A stretch of 64,000 bases of DNA from Nephrocerus scutellatus. Its lineage: Eukaryota; Arthropoda; Insecta; Diptera; Pipunculidae. The position numbers and the translations under genes are program-made. Below the pieces are notes generated by a model, which did no database searches, was not told the DNA's origin, and was given only the letters and a program-made list of their open reading frames with translations. Below are positions 12,056-24,729 of this stretch, in pieces. How positions within the stretch are numbered: the first letter of the stretch is position 1; each line of letters starts with the position of its first letter. Location of the stretch: positions 129,176,277-129,240,276 of the forward strand of contig OX352761.1 of NCBI GenBank assembly GCA_947095585.1. The letters run 5' to 3'.

Positions 12056-14504
12056 AAATCTGAATATAAATGCCTTAAGGTTGCTACCTTGTCTAAATGA
12101 TGACAATTTTGTTACTTAGTGACTGAAGTTACGTTGCAGCTGGTGATCGTTCGGCTTCAATTCTTGAGTCAAAGTGATCTTATAAGGATGCAGGTCCAAG
12201 TCCTTGAGCAAAATTCAATACAAATTAGTCACAGAGATCCCAAATTCCTGACATCAACGCGGCATTGACAAATTAGGAAACTTACAATTACATTTGCAGA
12301 CGGTCTCCTTGCGTTTTGTTTTTGTCTTTTTGGGACAGAAATGTAATGAAAATTCTATCAAACCAAGTTTTTACTGGAGGGATGACTATATTTGGATGAT
12401 ATCAATTTGAAATCGGAACCTGAAAGGCAATTTTGTGCCATAGAAAAGGAGCCGATAACGGTTGTAGAGTTAGGAAATAGTAGAAAAACTATTTGACTTT
12501 CAACAACTTAAGTCTGAAAAACATTAACCTCGCCTTATTACCATGGCGAATTATCAAACATATCCATTTTTAGATTCTTTTTAGTTTGTTGTTTGAACTA
12601 AAACAGAAACCCATCAACAACACTACCCTCCCACTAAAGTCAGGCAATTTCTTTTGTCTATTTGCGCTTTCCTTGACTTTGGTTATTGTATCCTGATTTT
12701 AGCCACGGCGCTTTCCACATAAAAGACGAATACTTTTAGATCGATGTGAGTCCTTAATGTCGAACTCTTTTGTGGAAACTATAATCGATCTCTCTCTCCC
12801 TCTTCCTCCCTCTCTCTCTCTATCTCTCTATCGCTCATTAACATACACACACCTCCTAAACAAACGTTCATCTTTCATTAGTGCACGGCTGTGGAACAAT
12901 ATAGGTTATCGCCGTCGCCGATGCCATTTGAGTTACTTTAACTCTCGTCCATTAGTCGTTATGGCACCTTGGCAGCTCGCCCTTCGCACCTGTGAAATTG
13001 CTCCTACGATGTATCCTTTTAGTAGAACCGTGTTGAAGTCTTCCTGACTGAAAAGTTCATGTTTGTTTGATTGTCTATATGAAGGTGTTGTTTTGTCCAA
13101 CGTTGTCCTAGGCTTTTAAAAGGAAACAACTGTAAACAATACCTCCTTGCTGCACTAACTCTGTTGACTGTGAAAATAATGGATTTTCCTATGCCTAGCT
13201 TGACAATAGGGTTCCTGGCCGGCGACGATATGGCTGTGATTTTAAATTCAGTTTTGTAGTTTTGTTTATTTTCTTTCTTCGTCATTTTCTTCTTCATGTT
13301 GTTCCCTGCAATCAACTGTGAGGCTTTACTTACTATTTCTCACACGTTCCAATGAGGGAATAACAGAAAAGGCTTTCCAGTAACGGAAGTGGTTGGCAAG
13401 TGATATGTTGTTATTGTTGGCAACTTTTGGAAAAAGTATAGCATACTTCTTATGTATGTTTTTGTATTGGTTCAATTGCCTGTAGAATGAACACAATATA
13501 TCTTATTTCCTTATACCAGTACAATAAATACATCTCTTACACACCGTTTACATAAGAAAAAATTTTAGATGTTCTTGATTTACATTAAAAGTAACTTACT
13601 TTGTGTGCTTTGAGAAATCGCAAGATCAGATATTTAGTTATGTATCGAAACTCGTCTGATCAAATTTGAAGAGAGTATCGTCGATATCGCAAACGCATTA
13701 AAGAAGAATCTGCCGCGCTTTTTTCCAAGTTTTTTTCAAAGAAAATTGTATTTGATGAAATAAATAGAATGCACCTTAAGATTTGACAAATTAATTTTGA
13801 CAGACTACTATTCTACTAACTTGGTTGACATCTCTTAAAAATTGCCTAACGAATTTAAATATTTTCGTATTGTTATTTGACATCATTTATCGGGGATGCA
13901 AGACAAAGCTTACTTTGGTGCACCCTGACCCATGTGGAAGTTGCGCTGTAACTATTTATGGTAGAAACTTGTTTTAAGACTTTATTATAAGAATAAACAC
14001 CAGCCTTATAAATAAAGTCTTAAACGAAGTTTCTACATGGTACACAAAAGTAAGCTTTTTCTTAAGTGCCCGAAAAATGATGTCAACATTGGAGATAGAC
14101 CCTTACTGAAGAATGATTTTTTTTCTTAGAATAAACCCAAGAGTCATTTCCCAAATGTTCGTTACGAGTAAGGGGCCACCGTGTATAATAATGGCATCTT
14201 CCACAGAGCAGGCAAAACCGTATCTGGAGTGATATGATATAGGACGCCCACATTTTAGGTATTCCAAGCAAATAACTTCGGCTTGAATTCGATATCGGGT
14301 AATCAACGTAGTGGTCCACAATTGTATAGAAACTGAGGATGATAGCTTCATCTGTTGAAATATTTTGAAAATATATCCGACATAAAAAATATATGTCATA
14401 AATCCAACACAAACTCCAAATAGCTTTCGGCTTTAGTCTTAAATTTGAACTTAACAATCTACTGTCAATTATCGCCATTCCCATCTGTCTTTCGAGATAA
14501 TGCA
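12056..14504. other. No gene recognised; CT-rich microsatellite at 12,783-12,837
   Basis: A CTCTCTC-rich imperfect microsatellite lies at 12,783-12,837. Elsewhere there are only unassigned short frames, including a 140-codon minus frame at 14,083-14,505 that resembles nothing I recognise. Confidence 0.4.
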
Positions 14505-15470
14505 TGTCGCGAGAATGTAGCGCGTGTGATCCGTGTGCGTATGAGGCGGCATCGCATCGACGTTTTTAGGTCGGTCGTAACAATACCGCACATTTTTAAA
14601 TGATGGTAATGAAAATAAAATAATTGCAGGAATCATATTATTGTAAAAATGGGTAAGTTATCCTTTATTACCACCTTTTAAGGATCTAGACAGCTTATAT
14701 TTTGTGAGCAGCTCAGTGCCAAGGGTCATTTCTTAGATCTCGCGTGTGAGTCACGTGTGGCACTTTTGATGCGTGGAAAATGAGTTAAACTATGAAACAG
14801 GCCCAATTGATTCGCCTTTTTGCAAGTCGCGTGCATGTGATACGTGGAAAATTGGTTTAACTTTGAAATAAACCCCCTTTTTTCGACTTCATTTAGGTCC
14901 TTTTTCAACACCTTTCTCACGACATAGAGAGTTGAAGTTTAGTGAGTAGCTTAGTCTTACAGGGCGTTTTTCAGATCCCATATGGAAACTGTATTGCAAG
15001 TCACGTGTAGTGCTACCTGGAAAATTGGTTCATCTTTGAAATAGGCGCCATCGCGTCGACGTCTTTGAGATCTTTTCTGACCACCTTTACACGATATAGA
15101 GGGCAGAGGCCATCCGTAGCCGTTTTGAGATCCCGCTTGAAATACGTGTCGCGAGTCGCGTGTGGCGCGTGTGGCGTGTGTGATGCGTTGAAATAGGTTA
15201 AAATATGAAATAGGCCTCAATTTTTCGATTTCTTTGAGGTCCTTTCTAACCACCTTTCACACGACCTAGAGAACTGAAATTTTTTGAGCCGCTCTGTTTT
15301 ATGAGCTATGTAGGTCCTACGTGTGACGCATATCGCAACTCGCTTATAGCGCGTATGCTGCGTAGAAAAGTGGTTTCATCGACTTCTTTTATGTCCTTTT
15401 TAACCATTTATGCGTCCTAAAGAGCCGAAATTTTATGCGCGTGTGCGATTCGTGTGTCGATGTATACATA
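14505..15470 (+). repeat. Degenerate satellite array, units of about 150-240 bp
   Basis: Four to five divergent units are seen. Each contains the landmarks (G)AACTGAAATTTTTTGAGC-GCTC, then GAGATCCCGCGTG, a GTCGCGTGTGGCGCGTGTG block, GAAAATTGGTTTAA-ATGAAATAGGC, and CGACTTCTTTGAGGTCCTTT-AACCACCTTTCACACGAC. The landmark GAAATTTTG-GAGC recurs near 14,690, 14,933, 15,107, 15,275 and 15,425. Partial units also occur at 3,851 and, inverted, at 10,520. Confidence 0.75.
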
Positions 15471-17961
15471 AAAAAATTACAAAATTTTCTTACATTTTTT
15501 TGTTTATTTTATAATTCCATGGCAGATTTTGGATATACTGAGAGTAAAGCTTTGTTTCGGGGATTTCAGATTGCAATAGCTATCATACAGAGCATCATAC
15601 GGAGCGTCATGCGGGATCGCTTTTGCTGTCGGTCGGTTTCCGAAATTTTGTCACAAAAAAATCAAGCATCGCACCATCCTGTAGAATTGAAAGCATTCAT
15701 GACATCAAGCTTCAACTAGTCAAGCAACTTTGAAAATTGTTTTGATTAATATTGGAAACTACCAAAGCAATAATGTAATGAAAAGTTTAGCTACATACAT
15801 GCGAGTATATATGTTACTGCGAATGTCCTTTTGGAAACTTAAGCTAAAAACCAAAATCTCCACAACGAGTATGTATGAGTGTCGAATTGACAACACACAA
15901 AAATACAGTCAGAATAATTGTAGAAATAGCATAGACCGTATACAGAATTTTACCAACAAGTTGCCCAAGGACGACGATCAACTTACGGTAAGCTTAAGCT
16001 CAGATGTCAACTGCTCGACATTTTCAATTAGTCACAGATATTCGGCATTGAATAGAAAATGTCAATAAAAAGACGGAGAAACAGAAATGCTAAACCGACA
16101 GACAAATCAGCAAATATCTGCAACAACAAAAACAATGATACTACTACAGTACTTCTCGAAAATTTTGCAAATTTAAATTCATAGAAGAGAAACGAAAGGG
16201 AATTTCAGTCGCAAATAATTGTAAAACTTTTAATTGTAAAGTGTTTTAAATTTTTGTTGTCTCCATGCTGATGTGTTCTTAGTATTTTTGTCAGAGAGAT
16301 TCGGATTTGGACGACCCCGGCTGAAGGCTGAATAACTTTTACCAATTTCCTCAACTATCATACTCACTCGTAGATCTGCTAAGGCGATAACCATGGGTGG
16401 CATGACGGAATGCATCCTCTTGTATTCGTTGGCTTGCACTGATGCTGTCAAAGGTCTTAGTACTACTCGGGGGGCTTCCAGCTCGCAATCGACAATTTGA
16501 ACTTTTCCTTGAAACTACGATTAGATCGAAGCTCATTGCTCTGTGTTGATTCCTACCTAATGTCGACTGATGGCTCGTTCTACAGAAGAAAGAGCACTCT
16601 TTTGCATTCGAAAAACTTTTTAATATTGTACCAACAGACTTTTTAGTGAAATACATGAAGTCGTGTTCGATAGGAAGACAAAGTGCGCCGCCGAAGAGCA
16701 ATGCGACATCGTCATCACAATCTGAGCATCCAGCAAAATATGAAAAAGGCTAAGGGAAAAAGTCGCAACGAGTCTTACCATAAGAATTAAAATCGCAAAG
16801 TGCTCGGCACAAGTTGCGCTACAAAAACAACGACAATACACAATGCAATGAAATGCAAAAGTGCCGAGTTTGTTTTTGCTTATTTCAGTTTCCCAATAAA
16901 CTTTTCCAATTTTCATGTCGAAACAATTTTATCGCCACTAACTGGGCAACGGGTAAAAACCAGTGCTCAGATATACTAATAAGGTCATATCTAATCATAA
17001 TTTAAAAAAAAAAGAATATTCTACTTATTTCTACAATAGATACGTGGTACTTGAGTTAAATGAGAACTCTATCAAATGTAGAATCCGTTCTCTAATTTTT
17101 ATTTACCTTATATATATAAATACGTGACTTCGGTGCTTTGTTGTGCGGTGGACTAGATACAAAGATAATTATATACATTCTAATTTAATGGTATTTACTT
17201 CTTGTAACATCGTTACAATTAGTTCCATTTACAATTACAAAAATAAAAATTGTCATTGGACTGGGAAAATTATATTCGTTTTCAGGTCAAAAAGTTAAAA
17301 TAATTTAAAACTAGAAACTTTATAATATTCATTATGCGAGATAAATTCATGACAGCGAAAAATGGTTATCCAAAACGTGACCATCCATAACATGAAAATA
17401 TTACAATTTAAATCATGACGATCTTAACCGCTACGATTTAAAAGTAACGCTCCCAAAAGAGTCAAAACAGAACGTGACGGTTAAAAACATGTATATTTCC
17501 GGTGACAATACTTTCTATTGAAATTTCAGAGAGATCGGGCTGCGGGATCAGGGAGCTCCCATACAAATTCAAATACAAAATTCATATAATACCATAATGA
17601 CTGTGTTCTGTGTGCGCTGATGATTGATACGATATAGGCAGCGCTGCCTGCTTTATGATTGGGGTTGTTTTCGGTCTCGTTGCAGCAGAGAGTATATATA
17701 TATTCAAGAGGACACTCAGATGTGTGAGTGCATTCTTAATTTGTGTTTTGTACAATATTTTGAGTATATAAAGAACTGGTTACGCACTCAACTGCTTTAC
17801 AGCTTAACTCAACTCAAAAGAAATAATATTAGTGGTACTTCGTACGTCGTTGTGTGCACGTCGTACCAACTGTGCGCTGTAGCTGCTATGTTTTTCACCA
17901 CAAAATGGAATCTCCGATCAGAGAATTTTCAATAAAAATTTATATTTTTATGGGTTTTTTT
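15471..17961. other. No gene recognised; unassigned coding-like block near 16.2-16.7 kb
   Basis: Two overlapping minus-strand frames at 16,230-16,451 (73 codons) and 16,351-16,701 (116 codons) look more coding-like than their surroundings, but I do not recognise them. A segment at 17,500-17,560 resembles foldback-family interior sequence (CAATACTTTCTATTGAAATTT). Confidence 0.4.
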
Positions 17962-18145
17962 TTTTAAATTCTCTATATTAACTTTGCGTGCCCGTGGCTG
18001 GCTGGCAGAATCTTGTGATCAATTTTTAACACACTTCCTAAAGTCCGATTTTATTTAAATTTGGCACACATGTGTCGTTGCCAAATTGCCAAAATGTTGA
18101 CAATACTTTCTATTAAAATTTGGGGCAAATTATCAAATTTGATGT
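17962..18145 (+). mobile_element. Foldback-like element, left inverted arm (copy A)
   Basis: The arm begins TTTTAAATTCTCTATATTAA followed by CTTTGCGTGCCCGTG. It runs through GGCAGAATCTTGTGATCAAT and CCGATTTTATTTAAATTTGG to TTGACAATACTTTCTATTAA near 18,118. The reverse complement of the same series ends at 21,280, giving arms of about 180 bp. The two arms may bound one 3.3-kb element containing later insertions, or be separate halves. Confidence 0.65.
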
Positions 18146-18276
18146 CAAATGTCTCTTTTGATGATTTTCTCCTACAATAAAAAAAAATTACCCAGGATCG
18201 AGGGGCTCCCATATCAATTTCAGCGATTAGAGAATTTAGATGAAAAATTTTAATTTTTAGGGGTTGTTTTTTTGGT

Positions 18277-18560
18277 TATCAGAGACTCCAACGCCATGTC
18301 GAAGGACAGGCAGTCCAGTCTATCTCCTTAGTTAGAATCTAGAATCACTTAGGGGAAAACAACAGTCCGAAGAGGGAATCTATACCCTTCTTTAGTTATC
18401 AGTTCAGTTATCAGAGGCTCCAACGCCCTGTCGAACGACAGGCAGTCCAGTTTATCTCCTTAGTTGGTTTGACTTATACGGATCCGGAAATCTTTAATTA
18501 CCTTATTACATTGGTCATCGTTCAACCTACCTCACTCGTGTCAGATTATTCGGGATGACA
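18277..18560 (-). mobile_element. RTE fragment with internal 59-bp direct duplication
   Basis: The stretch GACAGGCAGTCCAGT-TATCTCCTTAG occurs at 18,277-18,335 and again at 18,408-18,466, with about 93% identity by eye. The sequence after the second copy (ACGGATCCGGA, then CATCGTTCAACCTA) parallels 32,060-32,115 of the full RTE copy, placing it in the RT region on the minus strand. Confidence 0.6.
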
Positions 18561-19635
18561 AAATCCTTTAATAGCTTAAATCACCTAAGAGTCTATTAAA
18601 AATTGTGTAATGAATCCTGGCACTCTAAACACCGCGTGCCTTAGGTTGAAACGTTGATTACCTATTAAGCTAGCTCAATTGAGACTGTGCAAACTTACGT
18701 AGATCAGACGGCTGGCTGAGTTATATATTAAATACAATCAAAGCAACTAAATTAGACACATACTCGCACAACACGTTCTGCTTACGACTGGCAAAAATTA
18801 CCGCAAACTTTCTGCCATTAGCGTGTGTACGCTGTTCAGCCTTTTCTTTCTTCTTCTGATTTCCGTGTATGTTTTTTAATTTCGTCCATATCGATTCCTT
18901 GAATTAAAAGTAATCTCCTGAAGCGCTCAATCCCTCTCAAATTTTTTATCTAATGCAGGAAGATTTTCTTTGTGAATGATTTTAATTTTTCTCCATCTTC
19001 TTTTGGCTACTTCCGCTGTTGCTTCTTTGTCTGAGCCCTTTTGTTGTTGTTGTTTCATTGTTGTTTACAAACAGATTTTATCTTTTGCTTCATTGATTTA
19101 AATCTAAAAAGAGAAGCAGCAGACCATAGCGACATGCAGGACCAAACTTTGTCTGCCGGTTGATGGCCAGTGGTCGGTTTCTCGGTCGGCCTGTATCCAG
19201 ACAGTTTAATCCCTGAAATAAATTCCACAAGAGAATGTGAAGAGTGTTGTAAGACTGTGAGAAGCCGATTTACATAGATCTCCTCTCAATAACCCTTTTA
19301 GGTAAACTGTAGTGTCCAAAGATGTCGACAGAGATGGAAGCAGAGACGAAGATGATGTGTGTGTAAAGTTCATATAACGATTTATGTTTAAATTTGTTCC
19401 AATGTTTAAGAGGGACATGCGATCCGATATGTTTGTGTATTTATTTCATGTGTTCGAGTATAAAAAGGGATAATACTTATGTGTAAAATGTAAAGATGAA
19501 CCGGTCTATGTAACTCAGCACCTGATGTTGAGTTAAATTACCTTTGTCAGATTTGACATGAGAGAATAAAACAGGATTTTCTTGCAACATAGAAAAATTA
19601 GTCTCCTTAACATCGCCTATTTCCATACTGTATGA
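18561..19635. other. No gene recognised
   Basis: AT-rich, with TTG/TTC-rich simple sequence near 19,030-19,060. No domain was recognised. Confidence 0.4.
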
Positions 19636-20420
19636 ACGCCTGAAGGCACTCATTAACAACCTAATTGGCTCCTATCTGTGTGGCCTTAGGCCAGGAAAGT
19701 CCACAATCGAGCAATAATTCACACTGGAGCAAATCCTGAAGAAGACCCTAAAAGTAGTGCATATCGGTATTCACCACTTTTTTTATCGATTTAAAACCCA
19801 GGTAAGACTGCATTTATAAAGACCAACTACACAACACAATGTCTATAGTTTTAGCACCCGTCTAAACTTGTTCGACTGAGAACAATCCAAGAGAACAAGT
19901 CCTTCGAAGTCAAAAAATGACTTGTCTATGTGACTTCTCTAACATCATATTGGAGGAAATTGTGCAAGACTCTGTGGTCCACGATTGAGGTAATTTTCGT
20001 TAAGTCTGTTCAACTCCTGTCTGTCGACATGCTGTACATTCAAAAACATTTAAACAGACCCGCCAAAAATCGGATTTACAATAACCGTCTTATTTGCTGT
20101 AAAGAAGTATCGGCCAGAACGTCACAATAGACACTTATAACTTCGAGGTAGTTAGCAACGTAGTCTACCTAAGTTCCGCTATAACAACTTATAACGACAC
20201 TAGCTCTGAAATCAAACCAAGTATTATTCTTGCAAATCGCTGTTCGTTTGGACTTAGATAGCAATTTAGTTGAAAACCCCTTTCTCGGACCACTAAGAAG
20301 ACCTTGTGTTAACATCATGCCAGTCCTACTCTTTATCGAAGGTAGCCGCTTCGAGCGAAAATTACTTGGGATGATTTTCTGTCCCGTTTTTGTTGATGGG
20401 CTTTGAAAGAGAACATTCAA
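19636..20420 (+). mobile_element. RTE LINE relic, second lineage
   Basis: Plus-strand frames read YERLKALINNLIGSYLCGLR and PGKSTIEQ (RT finger/palm entry), then at 20,140-20,260 EVVSNVVYLSS and ANRCSFGLR, and at 20,320-20,390 a SMPVLLFIEGS/RFERKLLGMIF segment. These are collinear with RTE-clade RT and connection blocks. The text differs from the main RTE family here (FFPGKSTTDQIYTLR), so this is a different RTE lineage. Stops and frameshifts make it inactive, and the catalytic palm region is deleted. Confidence 0.75.
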
Positions 20421-20599
20421 TGAAAAATTATACGAGATGTAATACTCGTACTTATACCACTCTAACCAAGAAACTACATAATAGACGTTTGAGATATATG
20501 TATATACCTTCGAACGAGGCTATAAAAGGTCGTAGTGCATTTTGTTGACCACCCAAGTCTCGGATCCGTCCAGATTTAAATCCTAAATATTATTATATT

Positions 20600-21280
20600 A
20601 TATGTAATATACAAGGTGTATCAGTTTAGGTGGCAAAGACTTAAAGCGGTGATTCATTGGTTACTTACCTATTTGGTTTCGTATGCAGCTTCATTCACAG
20701 TTGTCAGTCAAAGGTCTTTGAAGAAAATCGAGTTAATGTTTAAAAAACTTATATTGGCACCCCTCGGGCCACATTCCGAAATTTCGAAGGTTTTGTCCAT
20801 CGGAGACATGTACTTAAAATTTGAAGAATTAACCCGATTAATTTTTAAAAATTTATATGGGTACCCCTCGAGCCTTACGGCCCCTAAAATTTTTTTTTAA
20901 TAAAATAGGGTGAAGTTTAAAAAAATCAATCCCCCAATCACTTAAAAACAGTTAAAACAAAGTTTTGTCCATCGGAGATACAAATGTCTTTAAAATTTGA
21001 AAAAAAAAATCGGGCTTTTTTTTAAAAATTTATGTGGGCTACTCTCGGACCTCAGAGCCTCTTAACTCTAAATATTTTACAAAAACGTTTTGGCCCTGAG
21101 GTCCGAGGGGCCCCAAATTTTAATAGAAAGTGTTGTCCCCGGAAATACACATTTGTGCAAAGTTTCAATGAACTCGGGATTTAGGAAGGGGGTTAAAAAT
21201 TGATCGCAAGATTCCACAAAACACAGACAGACAGACAGACAAACACACGGGCACGCGAAGTTAATATAGAGAATTTAAAT
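20600..21280 (+). mobile_element. Foldback-like element, right arm with tandem interior units (copy A)
   Basis: Degenerate units of roughly 110-130 bp repeat the words GTTTTGTCCATCGGAGATAC, AAAATTTGAA-AAAATCGGGC, TTTTTAAAAATTTAT and a G/C-rich GGGCCTCAGGGCC block. The last part (21,100-21,280) is the reverse complement of the left arm and ends CACGGGCACGCGAAGTTAAT then ATAGAGAATTTAAA. A (CAGA)n run lies at 21,225-21,241. No transposase is visible. Confidence 0.65.
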
Positions 21281-23621
21281 AATATAAGAAAATGTTTATG
21301 CATTAATCTGAAGCATGACAACAGTAAGACGAATATAATCAGCAAAACATAACTAAAGTGATAATGTTAAAAAATGGCCGCAGTGAGATAACTATAACTA
21401 TAAGATACGACTAAGACCTAATAAATGGGGCCCTAGTTTGTATTATTGGTGTATTATGTCAATTAGCCTCGAAAACAAACCATTGTAACATGCGCTTATT
21501 AACAATGAAAACCCACCATACAAGACCACACCTCTGTTTTACCAACGCTATTCATCTCAACGACCCCGAAAACTACGAATTCTACCCTAATCATCAATAT
21601 TGACCCCGCCCTAAAAAAACAAATCGCCAAGAGCTTTAAATTCCTTGAAGCGCGCTAAATAAATAAAAAACCATCATACAAGACCTAACCACACACCCCG
21701 TCGAGCAACCACAGTCTTTATTCACATCATTTATTTCAGAGACTACGAAAACTATGGATTCGACACTGATATAAATATCGCTCCCAAAAGAAACTCGACA
21801 CCTTATCAAGATCAACCAAAAAAATCCACGCAAAAAAATCCCACTACACAACATCACTCCCCGTCCACACACCACGGTAAGCTGTCAAAACGACAGAATT
21901 TTTCGTGGCTTTATGGTTTTCTTGGTGAACGATGTGCAAATGGAACACCAAACCGAAACCAAGCTGAATAAACGAAACCTTAGACGTCGATTGCCGACGG
22001 GTAGCAAAGTGACCCGAAAATTCGCAAATGGAACACTGAAATCATGAGAGAGAAATCTAAATCTACCCAGCAAATGGAAATAGACATTAGTAACACTAAT
22101 CATCTCAGTGATCCCGAAAACTATACACTAATATTTGCTTTGTTTGGTGTAGCCCAGCTGCTGCGGGGATCGCAGAGCACATGCTGTGAAATCTTCACAT
22201 ATTCTTGACATTAAATCAGATGCTACATCTCCTACCATTCACGTTTATGGCTGCTTTGTAAATACGGCTGTCATATGTCAAAAGTCAAAACTCAATTTTG
22301 ATTTGACGTACAGAATAAACAGCAGCTATGAAGTTACTGCGAGCGCTTTAAATTCCCCTCCAGAAAAATGTCAAAAATGTCCCTATCTCTGTTAAAACTT
22401 GTGAACCACTGAATTGGTATACTGATGATATTTCACCACAGTTCTAGAACTACTTTGTGCCTGGACATACCCAATTAGTATATAGAAGATTACAAATCTT
22501 TTTTCAAGACCCTGTGTAAAAAACGCATAGCAAAACCTTAAGTATTTGTATTCCAACCAAAGGTATACAACTCGAAAAATTAGTCACTTCAAGGTAACTT
22601 TCAATATTAAATATGCCTCATAACCAGCTCATGGCTAAATGGCTCAGAGGAATATTCCTTATCGTTTTAGTTACTGCAGGAAGGTGCAAAATTCATAATA
22701 TTTTATTTATGTGCAACAACTTAATCAAAACATTTAATTAAACGTAATGTTCAAGTGATTTTCATCCTTGTTATATCTGATGCTGTGCCTCATTCTACTG
22801 CGACACACAACATCATAAAATCAATATCCTTGTTCACTTTTCCCCGTCTCTATCACAAACCGCCAAGTGAGCAGGTTTGCGTACAACATAAGTAATTAAT
22901 ACACAAAACACAACAGTATGGTACTCACTACAAAGACACGAAGATATAGAGCAGATAAATGCAGCGTGGGCTTACATACAGTTATACCTTCTTTATCGGT
23001 TATTTTACATTAAGATAAACATTTGATAAATTGTTGAAAACAATTACAAGAAATCTTAGAACATGCTCACATGTTTGCATACAGAGATAAACACAAATGG
23101 ATTGTATTTCAGGTGGTACAACAAGGTATTAAGTAGATTGCATAATCCTTTTATAAACATTACACGTACATGTGAGTATATACCATAGAAGATGTTGTTT
23201 CAGATATGTAAACACTGTGGTATATTCAAGCATAACCCCAAGTGCCCTTGTAGCTGGTTACCATGTCATAGGTAAAATATTCGATTTCATCTTGCCATCC
23301 AAATTTAGAATAATTGCTAAACAAAATTTTTTCAGAGATACTATGGGAATGTTAATTTAAAACCTCTGGACATTGACTCTTGTTTATTTGACATGAACTT
23401 AAGAGTTGAGTAATGAAATAATTAAAACTGTGGCCATATTTAGAGGGAGTGTTAATCTATTCCATCGTCAATAAAGAAGACTCCCTAAGAAAGGTGAAAA
23501 GGCGTATTTCAAATATCCCAACATCAGATTAAAGGATATAGTAGTCTCCTACTCACTTTCTATCATATGGCAAAAATCGTAGACTATTCAGTACATTATA
23601 ATAAGACCTAAAGAGAAAGAA
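21281..23621. other. No gene recognised
   Basis: Unassigned AT-rich DNA. Short frames at 21,636-22,395 and 23,172-23,360 show no recognisable domain and no supporting splice sites. Confidence 0.4.
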
Positions 23622-23907
23622 GTGGGCGCCGTGGCTCAGTGGTTAAGTGCGTCGATTTCTGAGCAGGTGGTTTTAATCCTAGAAAACGCCAAAAGTATTT
23701 TTCACGGTCCCACCTCTCGCGAATGTCTGAAAAACATCCGAGAGTAATAACTTGTCACGGAAAGTTTCTCAATTCGCCGTTCGGATATGGCATTAAATTG
23801 TAGGTCCCTTCCATTTGGTGCAAAAATATACATGCACAACACAAATTGCCGCGAGAAGCTAAGCCTTGGACCACAACGGTCTGTCGTGCCGAATAATTGT
23901 TATTAAT
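23622..23907 (+). mobile_element. tRNA-derived SINE, full length, with near-perfect target-site duplication
   Basis: The head is GTGGGCGCCGTGGCTCAGTG, with an A box at 23,632-23,642 (TGGCTCAGTGG) and a decayed B box at 23,669-23,679 (GGTTTTAATCC). The body matches the other three copies and the tail is AATAATTGTTATTAAT. The flanks AAAGAGAAAGAA (610-621 in the 23-kb block, i.e. 23,610-23,621) and AAAGATAAAGAA (23,908-23,919) differ at one base and form the target-site duplication. Confidence 0.85.
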
Positions 23908-23919
23908 AAAGATAAAGAA

Positions 23920-24628
23920 ACTAAAAGAATTGTGACCTTATAATAGCACTCGTATAAGTTAAGGTTGTCGTTGCATAAAAGTAAACCTTTTGAAAAATAA
24001 GCTAACGAACCTGCCTAACAAATAGTACTTTTTTGAGTCATAAAGATCCTGCTCTTTGCAAATGGCTTTTTTGCCACAACCTCCTTTGTTTATCTTAATT
24101 TTATAGCACTTAATGTTCCAAGAAGTTTGTATTTATTGCTTCATTGTTATAGTTTTATGTCAGTGAAATAAAAGAAGAACCTCGGCTGAAGTGTGCTGAT
24201 AATTGCACACTTTCAGGTGCTTAAATGTGTCACACTTTAGTGCACACAAAAGCCCCTCAAACATTTTCATGTAATTTTCAATTAAAAATTATACTTTGGA
24301 GACTGTTTGCAAAGCGGTTGATGGGTGCTACAACGCCAACAGAACTGTGGCATTATGTTCTTCTTTTCTTTTGAGGCAAAGTACCCTTTAGCTTCTTGCG
24401 GTAGTTATTACAATACTACTTGTACAATACTGCAAAACTATATGCATCCATGGAGGGTTCTTTTGTAAATTTAGCCACACTTACCTTTGGAAATCTTAAG
24501 CAAAAGTCATAAACATAATCCAGAATGCGTTCGTATGACTTTATACAATTGGTTACATTTGTAATGATTTAGTCAAAAAAATAATTACCATTAGGAGTTG
24601 GCACCACGATGAACTTGACGGAGATCAT
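23920..24628. other. No gene recognised
   Basis: AT-rich spacer; nothing supported on either strand. Confidence 0.4.
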
Positions 24629-24729
24629 TACAGATATTTCATGAGCTGAAAATTGATCAGCGTTTCCATGACCTTAACAAGAATGGCTGTAAGTGCTATG
24701 GGTCGGTACGAAGAAGGAGACGACGGCTC

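Noticed and set aside
12757..13047. Possible LINE C-terminal tail (ARLWNNIGYRRRRCHLSYFN)
   Set aside because: Resembles the SRLWN-LP motif at LINE RT ends only weakly, without flanking RT blocks.
14083..14505. 140-codon minus-strand frame
   Set aside because: Composition is typical of AT-rich noncoding translation (Ile, Tyr, Leu, Ser) with no known domain; left as unassigned.
23622..23695. Functional tRNA gene at the SINE head
   Set aside because: The A box is good but the B box is decayed and no acceptor stem closes; the copy is flanked by SINE body and a target duplication.
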